Positions 1 through 8,744 of a DNA stretch of 64,000 nt are shown one piece after another; within the stretch, counting starts at the first letter, position 1, and the number at the start of each line of letters is the position of its first letter. This DNA comes from Chloroflexota bacterium. GTDB lineage: Bacteria > Chloroflexota > Anaerolineae > Aggregatilineales > Phototrophicaceae. The DNA is taken from NCBI GenBank assembly GCA_028875245.1, contig JAPPEU010000069.1, forward strand, positions 124,001 through 188,000, given 5' to 3'. A program made the position numbers and the translations under genes. Below the pieces are notes generated by a model. That model was not told where the DNA came from, made no database searches, and saw only the letters and a program-made list of their open reading frames with translations.

Positions 1-348
1 GAGCAGCAGAAGGCTCAAGCCAGCGACCGCCCACGCGCCGGCGCGCGGATCGCGCATGATTCTGACGCGCTCATCCGCAGTGACAGCCGCCAGCAGGCCG
101 TCGCAGCAATCGCCGAAGCCATCCAGATGCAAGCCGCCGGTGATGATCACCCAGGTTAGCAGGATGAGGAAGGCCGAGAGATCGCGGTCGAATGGCGAGA
201 GATGCGCGGCCGCCAGCAGCAAAGCGCCGATGCACAGGCCGACCAGCGGAAACCAGGCAGAGGTCTTGCCCGGCCTTCGCATGGCCGCCGCCGAACCCAG
301 CGGCAGAATCGTCAGAAAAGTGAAGGCGGCGCGGATATCAGCAAGCAT
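1..348 (-). CDS. cobS: Adenosylcobinamide-GDP ribazoletransferase (cobalamin synthase), partial, C-terminus beyond window start
   Basis: Own reverse-strand translation from ATG at 348: MLADIRAAFTFLTILPLGSAAAMRRPGKTSAWFPLVGLCIGALLLAAAHLSPFDRDLSAFLILLTWVIITGGLHLDGFGDCCDGLLAAVTADERVRIMRDPRAGAWAV; GGLHLDGFxDxxDG is the CobS hallmark. No stop in the window, so absent from the ORF track. Confidence 0.9.
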   Translation of the reverse strand, partial: MLADIRAAFTFLTILPLGSAAAMRRPGKTSAWFPLVGLCIGALLLAAAHLSPFDRDLSAFLILLTWVIITGGLHLDGFGDCCDGLLAAVTADERVRIMRDPRAGAWAVAGLSLLLL

Positions 349-490
349 CGGCGGTGGTCAATGATTGGATCGGCACGATGTCAGTCTAACGAATATTGTC
401 GGCGGGTAACAGCGCAGAATCCGACGGAGCGGCTCGCTTCTGAATGTGTTAAGCTGTCGCTGCGGGCTGGGCGGCGAGAGGAGCGTCATC

Positions 491-1042
491 ATGGTCCTGG
501 CTGTATCGCTATTGCGCGGCATCAACGTTGGCGGCCACAACAAAATTCGCATGGCCGACCTGCGCGCTTTGTACGCTTCGCTCGGTTTCGGGGAGGCGCG
601 TACGCTGCTGCAGAGCGGCAACGTCGTCTTCGAGACATCCGAGGGCGATTTGACGCTCGTCGGCCGTCAGATTGAAGCCGGCATCCGGCGCGATTTCGGC
701 CATGATATCCGCGTGATCATGCGCTCGTCGGCGGACTTCGAAACGATCTTCAGTCGTCATCGCTTCAGTGCCGAGCAATTGCTCGAAACGAAAAAGCTCG
801 TCATTGTGTTTCTGTCCGGCGAAGCGGCGCCGGCTGCGGTTGATGATTTGCGCTCGAAGAACCCGGGGCGCGAAGTCATCCATGCCGATGGCAGCGAGCT
901 CTTTGTCTTTTACCGCGACGGGCAAGCCCGGTCAAAACTTGACAACAGCCGGATCGAAAGGGCGCTCGGTCTGCAATCAACCGCCCGCAACTGGAACAGC
1001 TGCAACAAGCTCTTGAAGCTGTTCGCGGAATTTGACGCTTAA
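491..1042 (+). CDS. DUF1697 domain-containing protein
   Basis: MVLAVSLLRGINVGGHNKIRMADLRALYASLGFGEARTLLQSGNVVFET is the typical DUF1697 N-terminus; start trimmed from the ORF start at 446. Confidence 0.85.
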   Translation: MVLAVSLLRGINVGGHNKIRMADLRALYASLGFGEARTLLQSGNVVFETSEGDLTLVGRQIEAGIRRDFGHDIRVIMRSSADFETIFSRHRFSAEQLLETKKLVIVFLSGEAAPAAVDDLRSKNPGREVIHADGSELFVFYRDGQARSKLDNSRIERALGLQSTARNWNSCNKLLKLFAEFDA

Positions 1043-1680
1043 GGCAGCCGGTCGACGTAGTGGCGCGCTTCCTTCCGCAATCGCTCCCAATCGCGATCGG
1101 CGATGGCGTCGTTGTTGATGAGCGAGGAGCCGACGCCCAAGGCAAAGGCGCCCTGTGCGAGGAACTCGCGCATATTGTCCCGGTTGACGCCGCCCGTCGG
1201 CATCAAGCGCAGGTGAGGCAGCGGCGCCAGCACATCCTTTATATAGCGCCGGCCCAAATGGTTCGCCGGAAACACTTTGACGACGCTCGCGCCCCTTTCC
1301 CAAGCCCGCTGGATTTCAGTCGGCGTGAAGGCGCCCGGCATGAAGGGCAGGTCGGCTTCGAGGCAGGCGCTGTTCACCTCGCGCTTCCAAACCGGCGACA
1401 CGACAAACTGCGCGCCGGCATCGGCCACCGCCCATACCTGCTCCGCCGTGATGACGGAGCCCGCGCCAATGGCAACGGATTCGTCGACCGTCCCCCGGAT
1501 CTCGGCGATGGTCGCGACGGCGTCGGGATTAGTCAGCGTGAATTCGATAGCGCGTATGCCGCCGTCAATCAGCGCCGCGCAGAGGTCCATCGCGATAGAC
1601 AGGTCATCAAGCCGGACGATGACGACGATTTTCTTTGTCGAGATGATGTCGAGCGCGGTCATTTTGCCGGGCCTTCCCAT
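1039..1680 (-). CDS. eda: Bifunctional 4-hydroxy-2-oxoglutarate / KDPG aldolase
   Basis: IVRLDDLSIAMDLCAALIDGGIRAIEFTLTNPDAVATI, GAGSVITAEQV, FVVSPVWKREV, MPGAFTPTEIQRAWERGASVVKVFPA, LMPTGGV. Confidence 0.9.
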   Translation of the reverse strand: MGRPGKMTALDIISTKKIVVIVRLDDLSIAMDLCAALIDGGIRAIEFTLTNPDAVATIAEIRGTVDESVAIGAGSVITAEQVWAVADAGAQFVVSPVWKREVNSACLEADLPFMPGAFTPTEIQRAWERGASVVKVFPANHLGRRYIKDVLAPLPHLRLMPTGGVNRDNMREFLAQGAFALGVGSSLINNDAIADRDWERLRKEARHYVDRLP

Positions 1681-1894
1681 GCGGCATTGGTCCTATGTAG
1701 CGTTGCTGGATTAATGGCCACGCTCGGCATTGCCTTATCGCGTGACCGATCCCGCCGATGATTCTTCTCATAGCAAATATAACAAGCGCTCTGCTCAATG
1801 GCAATTTATGGTGGGGGCGACAGTGTATCGAATTCGGTTGAAATTCTTTAAGCCAGTCATCGAATTATATCATCAACCCCAAATACCTAAGATT

Positions 1895-1963
1895 TTGTAG
1901 GGGCGATTCTTGAGTCGCCCACTGTCAAATCGCCGACGGGCGAGCCAAGGATCGCCCCTACAA
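1895..1963. repeat. Short palindromic intergenic element with 13-bp perfect inverted termini (ttgtaggggcgat ... atcgcccctacaa)
   Basis: Left arm 1895-1907 is the exact reverse complement of right arm 1951-1963; related copies at 27200, 44664 and 53616. Confidence 0.8.
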
Positions 1964-2002
1964 GGCTTGTCCGCTACTCTAGCGAAATTGCTGCTTTTTC
2001 TA

Positions 2003-2046
2003 CCCCATCCCCCGGCCCCTTCCCCGAATCATCAGGGAAGGGGAGC
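2003..2046. repeat. Dispersed palindromic repeat (ccccatccc.cggccccttcccc ... aggggaaggggagct)
   Basis: Near-identical copy at 9982-10030; internal inverted repeat ccccttccc/gggaagggg. Confidence 0.8.
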
Positions 2047-2353
2047 TTTTCTTGGCGAATTAAGTAGAAATCTGTCGCCCTTCACAAGTTACGCCCGCAT
2101 TTTAGTTTTGTTTTGGTGTAATTTCAGTTGTTGTTGCATAAGAAATGCAGTACCGGACAAGCCTTACAGACTGCTAGGTGGATGCAATTTACCTAATTCA
2201 ACCGGAAAGGTTACACTACCGTGGGGGCGGAATAGAGCAGTTTCATCAAAGGAACGGCATCTGAACCGACGCAAATTCAAGCATACGTTCAACCGTCGAG
2301 TTCACCGAGCTAAGCACAAGGCAAGCGCACTAAACGCTGTGCCCGCTGCGTCT

Positions 2354-3706
2354 TTAATCCCCGCCGCGATTCTGCGCGTACCAGAGTTCCAATTGCGATT
2401 CCTCGTAAGCGTCGGGCGCGGCGGCCGGGTCGAAGTCGGGATGCATCGGCGTCCAAACGGGGTATGTCGCCGCATGATCGGAGATGCTGGCCCGCGGACG
2501 CAAGGCGACGATCCGCCCACCCGTCATGCTGATGTAGATCCAGCCGCGCGGGTGAACGGCGACCGCTAGGGGACGCTGCGGGTATAGCCCGAAACCCTGT
2601 TCGCTGACATAGATGAAGCGCTCCCAGAAGAGCCCATCGGGTTGATACTTCACATAAGCCGGCTGCCAGGACTGATGGCGGTATGGCATCAGTATCGTCG
2701 CGCCCAGCGGTTGATTCGCCTCATCAAAGCTGATCATGATCACCTTGTAGCCGACAATATCAATCTGGCTTGGTTCGCCGCCAAGGACGACTATCAGCGT
2801 ATCGCCCGCGCCCGGCAGCGTGTCATGTGGATAAGCCGCCAGATTGATCGGCTTCGCGCCGGCGCCGAAAAGCATCACCGGCGAAATGCTCTCCGCGCAG
2901 TCATGACTGTCCGACGCGAGATTCTCCTCCGCCGCGCCAAGGCAATAAGGAAAGCCATACCAGCCGCCCGGCCGAACCCAATTCAACTCATCGCGCGCTT
3001 TGCCTTCCGATCTTCGCGGCGCGCTGTCCAGGGTCCAGAGCTGGCCGCGATAAAAGGCGACATCAGCCGGCTGCCGGAAACCGTCCGCGACGATCCGCCG
3101 GTCGCTTCCGTCCAGGTTCATGCTGAGGATGGCGCCGCGCTCGCGCTCGTCGAATTCACAGTTGTCGCAGGGCGCGCCAAGGGCCACGTACAAACGCCGG
3201 TCAGCGCCGATGGTCACCCCGCCGGTCCAGAAGCCGGCGCCGGCCGGCAGGTCGTCGACGATCGTAGCAACTGCGCCCGTTTCGGAAATGCGATAAATGC
3301 GCGCGCCGCCGGCAACATAAATGAATTCCTCATGGTAGGCGATGCCGTTCGGCCGCGTCAGTCCGTCCGCGAAGGGCTCCATCCTGTCCGGAAGCGCGTC
3401 GCCGTCACTGTCGCGTATGGCCACGACCGACCCGCTCAAAGGCCGCGTCGCGTATAGCGTTCCGTCGGGCGCCACGGTCATCGCCGTGAAAGACAGCGGC
3501 TCCAGCTCTGTATCATGCAAGACGCCTTCGACGCACCAGCGCGCGTTGTCGGCGTATAAGCGGCTGAAAATGTATGTCGGCCGCTCGCTGCAGGGTCCCA
3601 GATCGGGCTGCTGCGCCTGTATGCCAAGGCTTCCGCCTGACAAGAGCAGCGGCAGAAACAAGACGAACGGCGCCAAGCCCCGCCTCAATAGCGCAGGGAC
3701 AGGCAT
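2354..3706 (-). CDS. Secreted glucose/sorbosone dehydrogenase-like six-bladed beta-propeller protein
   Basis: N-terminal signal-like segment; repeated propeller motifs (GLTRPNGIAYHEEFIYVAGGARIYRI, GGVTIGADRRLYVALGAPCDNCE, GFRQPADVAFYRGQLWTLD). Confidence 0.75.
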   Translation of the reverse strand: MPVPALLRRGLAPFVLFLPLLLSGGSLGIQAQQPDLGPCSERPTYIFSRLYADNARWCVEGVLHDTELEPLSFTAMTVAPDGTLYATRPLSGSVVAIRDSDGDALPDRMEPFADGLTRPNGIAYHEEFIYVAGGARIYRISETGAVATIVDDLPAGAGFWTGGVTIGADRRLYVALGAPCDNCEFDERERGAILSMNLDGSDRRIVADGFRQPADVAFYRGQLWTLDSAPRRSEGKARDELNWVRPGGWYGFPYCLGAAEENLASDSHDCAESISPVMLFGAGAKPINLAAYPHDTLPGAGDTLIVVLGGEPSQIDIVGYKVIMISFDEANQPLGATILMPYRHQSWQPAYVKYQPDGLFWERFIYVSEQGFGLYPQRPLAVAVHPRGWIYISMTGGRIVALRPRASISDHAATYPVWTPMHPDFDPAAAPDAYEESQLELWYAQNRGGD

Positions 3707-4464
3707 GTCACGCCACCATCCATTTTGACGAACTCGCTCAAATCGAGCGGAATGACGCGATCGCAGTGTTGCCGCGCGGCATGGAGGGCGCTTGGGCAGC
3801 CGGCGGCGATTAAAAGCGTATCGTTCACCGGCATCGCATCCGCGGCATGAGCTTCCGCGGGCGGCAGGTCAATCACCTCCGCCCAGCCAAGATCGTAATC
3901 GGCTCGCAGGGCGGGATCGCGGAACAGGACGCCCGGCGTCAATTCAGTCAAGCCGCTTTTAAGATGCAGGACGCCGCTAAGGGGGACCGGGTCGACGCGG
4001 ATATCCGGCTGCGCCGATTGCAGCGCCCCTCGCAGCGCTTCATAACCGGCGCGGTTGCTGCGTTCGGTGATGCCCACGAGGACGCGATCGGCGCAGAACA
4101 AGACATCCCCGCCGTCTATGCGGGCGGCAGGCGGCGGCTCGACGATGCGCAGATGCCGCAGATAGGGCTTCAGCGATTCGCCTTCTTCGCGCCTGGCCGG
4201 CGCGCCCGAGTGGCAGAGAAATGCCATGTCGCGGAAAATCACGAAGGGGTCTTCGACGAAATGGCCATCGGGGAAGCGTTCATCGGCGGGGGCGATGGCA
4301 ACCGTCAATCCGCAGTCGCGCAGAGCCTGTGCGTATATGTCGAATTGCCGCAGCGCGCGGTCATAATCCGGCGCGCCGAGGCGCCTGGAAGTCGTCTCGC
4401 CATCCGCGAGATTCGGCGCCGGCCGACGCATCAGGGCGCGGGTGAAAGGGGGGAGTAAATGCAT
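3685..4464 (-). CDS. Dimethylarginine dimethylaminohydrolase / amidinotransferase family protein
   Basis: VEDPFVIF, RIDGGDVL, VGITERSNRAGYEALR, HLKSGLTEL and C-terminal GGVTCLSLRY (catalytic His and Cys regions). Confidence 0.85.
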   Translation of the reverse strand: MHLLPPFTRALMRRPAPNLADGETTSRRLGAPDYDRALRQFDIYAQALRDCGLTVAIAPADERFPDGHFVEDPFVIFRDMAFLCHSGAPARREEGESLKPYLRHLRIVEPPPAARIDGGDVLFCADRVLVGITERSNRAGYEALRGALQSAQPDIRVDPVPLSGVLHLKSGLTELTPGVLFRDPALRADYDLGWAEVIDLPPAEAHAADAMPVNDTLLIAAGCPSALHAARQHCDRVIPLDLSEFVKMDGGVTCLSLRY

Positions 4465-4612
4465 AACCGCCTGCTGGCTGAATTCTGCATGACAATCCTA
4501 GTTTAGCGGAAAAGCGCGCAGGAGAAACCGCAAGCAAGCGATTTCAGATGCGCGTTTATATTTGCGCTCATCGCCGTTAGAATGGAGACTTGTAGCCGCA
4601 GTTGGATGGAAA

Positions 4613-6454
4613 ATGCCCAGAGACCGCAAATACGACTTTGACGCCGAGGCCCACCGCGAGCAGTTGATCCCCCTGCTCAAGGTCATTCTGCATGCGCCCC
4701 GCCGCCTCAGCTCGCGCGAGCATCAGCAGCTGATGCGGCGCCACCCCCGGCCGGCGGGCGAAGGATTCTACAGCCTGGCGAACCTGGTCGATGGCTGGCG
4801 CGCTTTCGCCGGGCAAGATGGCTTGCCCAAATTCGATGAGGCCCTGCTCTACAAGCTGCGGCGGAAGCCCGTTCGCACACTCTCCGGCGTGACGCCGCTG
4901 ACGGTCTTGACGAAGCCCTTCCCCTGCCCGGGCACCTGCATCTTCTGCCCGAATGACGTGCGCATGCCGAAGAGTTACCTGGCCGATGAACCGGGCGCGC
5001 AGCGGGCGGAAAAGAACGCCTTCGATCCTTATTTGCAAACCGTGACGCGCTTGCAGACCTACCACAATCTCGGGCACTCGACCGACAAAATCGAGATCAT
5101 CATTTTGGGCGGCACCTGGTCCTTTTATCCCGAGACTTATCAAATCTGGTTCGTCAAGCGGATTTTGGACGCCTTGCATGACTTTGGAAAGGGCGTCGAC
5201 CGGCGCGCTGAAGTGCGAGCCGCCTTGCGCGAAAAATCGATGTTCACGGGGGAACCGGTCAGCAATGTAACGCTGCAGGGCGCGCAGATGACGGCGTCTT
5301 ACAATCAAACGGTGCAGGAGATTTACGCCGCGGAGATGACGCGCTCCCGCGGGCTGGCGGCTGAAATCGCTGCCGGGCTGCGCGCGCCCAGCCTCGTTGA
5401 CGAATATGCCGCCTGGGATGAACTGGAAGCGGCGCAGCGGGAGAACGAGACGGCCGCCTGCCGCGCCGTCGGCCTGGTCATTGAGACGCGCCCCGACCAT
5501 ATCAGCGAAGATGAAGTCATACGCGTACGGCGCCTCGGCTGCACCAAAGTGCAGATCGGCTTTCAAAGTCTGAATGACCACGTCCTGGCTCTGAACAAAC
5601 GCGGGCATGATGTGGCGGCGACGCGGCGGGCGGTGAAGCTGCTGCGCAAAGCCGGCTTCAAGATTCACGCCCACTGGATGCCCAATCTCTACGGCTCGTC
5701 GCCGGCTGATGATCTTGCTGATTTCGAAAGGCTGTTTGGCGACCCGGCTTTCCGGCCCGACGAGCTGAAGATTTATCCCTGCTCGCTGATCGAAAGCGCC
5801 GAATTGATGCAGCAGTATCAGGCGGGCGACTGGCGGCCCTACCGGCATGAAGAGCTGCTTGAGCTGCTGGTCGCCTGTTTCAAGCGGACGCCGGAATACT
5901 GTCGGCTGACGCGTGTCATCCGCGACATTCCGGGCACCGACATCGTCGCCGGCAACAAGGTGACGAACTTCCGTCAACTGGTCGAGCGCGAGCTGGCGCG
6001 GCGCGGGCGAGGCAGCGTCGATATCCGCGCCCGTGAAATCGGCGTGAAAGCGGTTGATGAGCGTGATTTGCAACTGGATTGCCTGCATTATCGCACCAGC
6101 GTTGGCGAAGAAGTGTTTGCGCAATACATCACGGCGGAGCGCGACATCGCCGGCTTTCTGCGCTTGTCATTGCCCGATGATGCGGAAGCGCCCTTGCTCG
6201 AAGAATTGCGCGGCGCGGCTATCATCCGCGAGGTTCATGTATATGGGCTGGCGCTCGGCATCGGCGCGGCGCAGCCCGGCCGGGCGCAGCATGTTGGCCT
6301 GGGCCGGCGGCTCATCGAAAAGGCGGCTGGCATGGCGGCGGCGCGCGGGTTTGGGCGCCTGGCGGTCATTTCCTCAATCGGCACCCGCGCCTACTATCGC
6401 AAGCGCGGCTTCGTTGACGGCGAGCTCTATCAGATCCGCGATATCAGCGATTGA
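4613..6454 (+). CDS. elp3: Elp3-family radical SAM / GNAT tRNA uridine(34) modification enzyme
   Basis: CPGTCIFCPND radical-SAM cysteines, VKIQIGFQSL-like TKVQIGFQSLNDHVLALNKRGH, C-terminal GNAT domain (HVGLGRRLIEKA...YYRKRGF). Start set to MPRDRKYDFD. Confidence 0.93.
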   Translation: MPRDRKYDFDAEAHREQLIPLLKVILHAPRRLSSREHQQLMRRHPRPAGEGFYSLANLVDGWRAFAGQDGLPKFDEALLYKLRRKPVRTLSGVTPLTVLTKPFPCPGTCIFCPNDVRMPKSYLADEPGAQRAEKNAFDPYLQTVTRLQTYHNLGHSTDKIEIIILGGTWSFYPETYQIWFVKRILDALHDFGKGVDRRAEVRAALREKSMFTGEPVSNVTLQGAQMTASYNQTVQEIYAAEMTRSRGLAAEIAAGLRAPSLVDEYAAWDELEAAQRENETAACRAVGLVIETRPDHISEDEVIRVRRLGCTKVQIGFQSLNDHVLALNKRGHDVAATRRAVKLLRKAGFKIHAHWMPNLYGSSPADDLADFERLFGDPAFRPDELKIYPCSLIESAELMQQYQAGDWRPYRHEELLELLVACFKRTPEYCRLTRVIRDIPGTDIVAGNKVTNFRQLVERELARRGRGSVDIRAREIGVKAVDERDLQLDCLHYRTSVGEEVFAQYITAERDIAGFLRLSLPDDAEAPLLEELRGAAIIREVHVYGLALGIGAAQPGRAQHVGLGRRLIEKAAGMAAARGFGRLAVISSIGTRAYYRKRGFVDGELYQIRDISD

Positions 6455-6568
6455 AACCTGCAATTTCTGTTCATTAGGCTAGAATATGCGCTAGAGCTTG
6501 GCCACAGAGAACCGGCTCTTAAACCCGCCAGCCTGCGCCCCGGTCGCGGGGGCGCGTTCTCATATTCT

Positions 6569-6958
6569 ATGAAAACTGAAAGCGGCAAGTTCCTCAGAAA
6601 CAGTTTGATGCTCGTCTTGTTACTTGCGCTGAGCTGGATGTTTCTCGCGCCGGCGCTGCGTCATGCGATCAATTTGTCCTTAGATTTCGAGAATCATTAC
6701 CGCCGCGCTATGGAATTGCCGGCGCAGACAACAGACCGCGCCGTTGGTCATGTTCTTTACCACGCCGTTGTCAAAGTCTTCCGGGTGCTGTTGCCCGCAG
6801 CCACAGAATCGGATGTTCAATTGATAAGCATACTGAGTTTCATGCTGCCGCTTCCCGCGATGATTTTCCTGTTGCTGAAGCGATCCGCCAGCGGGGCGCT
6901 GCATCGCCGGCGCGCCGTTTCCTTCCCGGGCGTATCCGCTGGCAAATCGCGAGCATAA
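6569..6958 (+). pseudogene. N-terminal fragment of a polytopic membrane protein (possibly GT-C/GT39-like), truncated
   Basis: Two hydrophobic helices then an abrupt Arg/Ser-rich end (GALHRRRAVSFPGVSAGKSRA*); the downstream sequence reads more membrane-protein-like in another frame (YPLANREHKVYWNSL). Confidence 0.45.
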
Positions 6959-6976
6959 AGTTTACTGGAACAGCCT

Positions 6977-7660
6977 GTGAGAACGATCGACGTCCTGCAA
7001 GGTCAGAGCAATCGTAATCAATGCCTGCGCCTGCTGATGCTCTTGATCATCGCCGGCACATTTCCCTTTTACGCGCTGGCGATCATCCTCATCGGCAGCG
7101 CCCCGGCTGATGTGCCGGTCGCTGATCTGACGCGGACCGCGACGCTGGCGCCGAGCGTCACGCCGCTGGGGGCGGGTCAAGCGCGCGCGCCCACGTTCAC
7201 GCCATTGGCGCCGCTGTCCGCCACGAATACACCACAGAGCCGCTTGCCAGCCACGCCCGCCCAGTACGTGCCGCCGACCCCGCTGCCGGCGCAAACGATC
7301 GCCGCGCAGACGGTCATCAGCCCGTCCCCAATCCCAATCGCGGCATCGCCTACACCATTCGCCAGCGCCACGGTCGGCGTTCCAGATGCCGATGCCGACG
7401 GCGTCGCCGACGCCGATGACACCTGCCCGCGGGATTTCGGTTTCGCCGATAATAACGGCTGCCCTTACCAGGACGACCCGGACCGAGACGGCTTCCGCGG
7501 CGACGCCGATACTTGCCCCAAGGAGTTCGCCCCAAATACGCGGCGCGGCTGCCGAGATTTTGACGATGACGGCCTGGACACAGCCGAGGATGATTGCCCG
7601 GAGGCGGCCGGGCCGGCGGCGAATCGCGGCTGCCCGGCCCAAGCTGACGCCGGCGGCTGA
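6977..7660 (+). CDS. Membrane-anchored protein with Pro/Thr-rich stalk and thrombospondin type 3-like calcium-binding repeats
   Basis: One N-terminal TM helix, P/T/A-rich linker, then DADADGVADADDTCP / DPDRDGFRGDADTCP / DFDDDGLDTAEDDCP repeats. GTG start. Confidence 0.75.
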   Translation: MRTIDVLQGQSNRNQCLRLLMLLIIAGTFPFYALAIILIGSAPADVPVADLTRTATLAPSVTPLGAGQARAPTFTPLAPLSATNTPQSRLPATPAQYVPPTPLPAQTIAAQTVISPSPIPIAASPTPFASATVGVPDADADGVADADDTCPRDFGFADNNGCPYQDDPDRDGFRGDADTCPKEFAPNTRRGCRDFDDDGLDTAEDDCPEAAGPAANRGCPAQADAGG

Positions 7661-7730
7661 GCGCGCTCGGCAATACATTTTCTCTACGCTACAATCTTGG
7701 GCGGATTCAAGGCAGCCAGGGGGATTGGCA

Positions 7731-8678
7731 ATGGATACCCTACGCGTTGCGGTGGCGCAGTTGGCGTCCGTCTTCGCCGACAAGCGCGCCTGCATCGAGA
7801 AGACCGCCGCGGCAATTCGAGAGGCGGGCGCCAATGGAGCTGCCCTCATCCTGCTGCCCGAAGTGATGATATCGGGCTATCCGCGCGGTTTCACCTACGG
7901 CGCGACTGTTGGCAATCGCAGTTTGGCCGGCCGCAGAGATTTCGAGCGCTACTGGAAATCATCAATGAGCCTGGACGGCGCTGAAACGCAGCCGCTGCGC
8001 GAAGCGGCCCAGGAAGCCGGCGTGTATGTGGCGGTGGGCATTTCTGAACGGAGCGGCGAAGGCAACGGCGGCACACTGTATAATTCGCTGCTCTACATCG
8101 ATCCGGCCGGCGATGTGCTGGGTGTGCACCGCAAACTCATACCCACGGCCGCTGAAAGGCTGATCTGGGGTTGCGGCGATGGCAGCACGCTCACGACGGC
8201 GGATACCCCATTTGGCACGATTGGCGGCCTGATCTGCTGGGAAAATTATATGCCGCTGGCGCGCATGGCGATGTATGCCAAGGGCGTGAGCATCTATCTG
8301 GCGCCGACGGCGGACCAGCGTGATTCCTGGCAGGCGACGCTGAGGCATATCGCCTGTGAAGGCCGCTGCTTTGTCCTCGGCTGCAATCAATATTTCACGC
8401 GCTCGATGTACCCGCAGGACCTGGCGCTTTATGAAGAATTGGCCGACCTGCCGGAAGAGCTCTGCCGCGGCGGCAGCGCCATTGTGGATCCCTTCGGCGA
8501 GTATGTTTGCCCGCCGCTATACGGAAAAGAGGGGCTGCTCTATGCCGATCTTGATTTGCGCAAGATCCGTCAGGGGCATCTGGATTTCGATGTCGTGGGC
8601 CACTACAACCGCCCGGATGTATTTGCTTTCTCCGTCAACGAAGCGCCTAATCCGGCGATGACGCGCGCCGCCCTCTGA
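7731..8678 (+). CDS. Nitrilase / carbon-nitrogen hydrolase family protein
   Basis: MDTLRVAVAQLASVFADK, LILLPEVMISGYPRG (Glu), HRKLIPTAAERLIWGCGDG (Lys), GGLICWENYMPLAR (Cys). Confidence 0.92.
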   Translation: MDTLRVAVAQLASVFADKRACIEKTAAAIREAGANGAALILLPEVMISGYPRGFTYGATVGNRSLAGRRDFERYWKSSMSLDGAETQPLREAAQEAGVYVAVGISERSGEGNGGTLYNSLLYIDPAGDVLGVHRKLIPTAAERLIWGCGDGSTLTTADTPFGTIGGLICWENYMPLARMAMYAKGVSIYLAPTADQRDSWQATLRHIACEGRCFVLGCNQYFTRSMYPQDLALYEELADLPEELCRGGSAIVDPFGEYVCPPLYGKEGLLYADLDLRKIRQGHLDFDVVGHYNRPDVFAFSVNEAPNPAMTRAAL

Positions 8679-8744
8679 TATTCTCCCCCGTCTAAAACTG
8701 CGGTAAGATTGTGCGAGCTTGGACTGGAAACGAAGGATCGAATC

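Noticed and set aside
1910-2569. 219-aa plus-strand ORF spanning the repeats
   Set aside because: Translates two repeat elements and then the antisense of the sorbosone dehydrogenase-like gene; composite spurious ORF.
4577-6124. 515-aa minus-strand ORF
   Set aside because: Antisense to elp3; shadow ORF.
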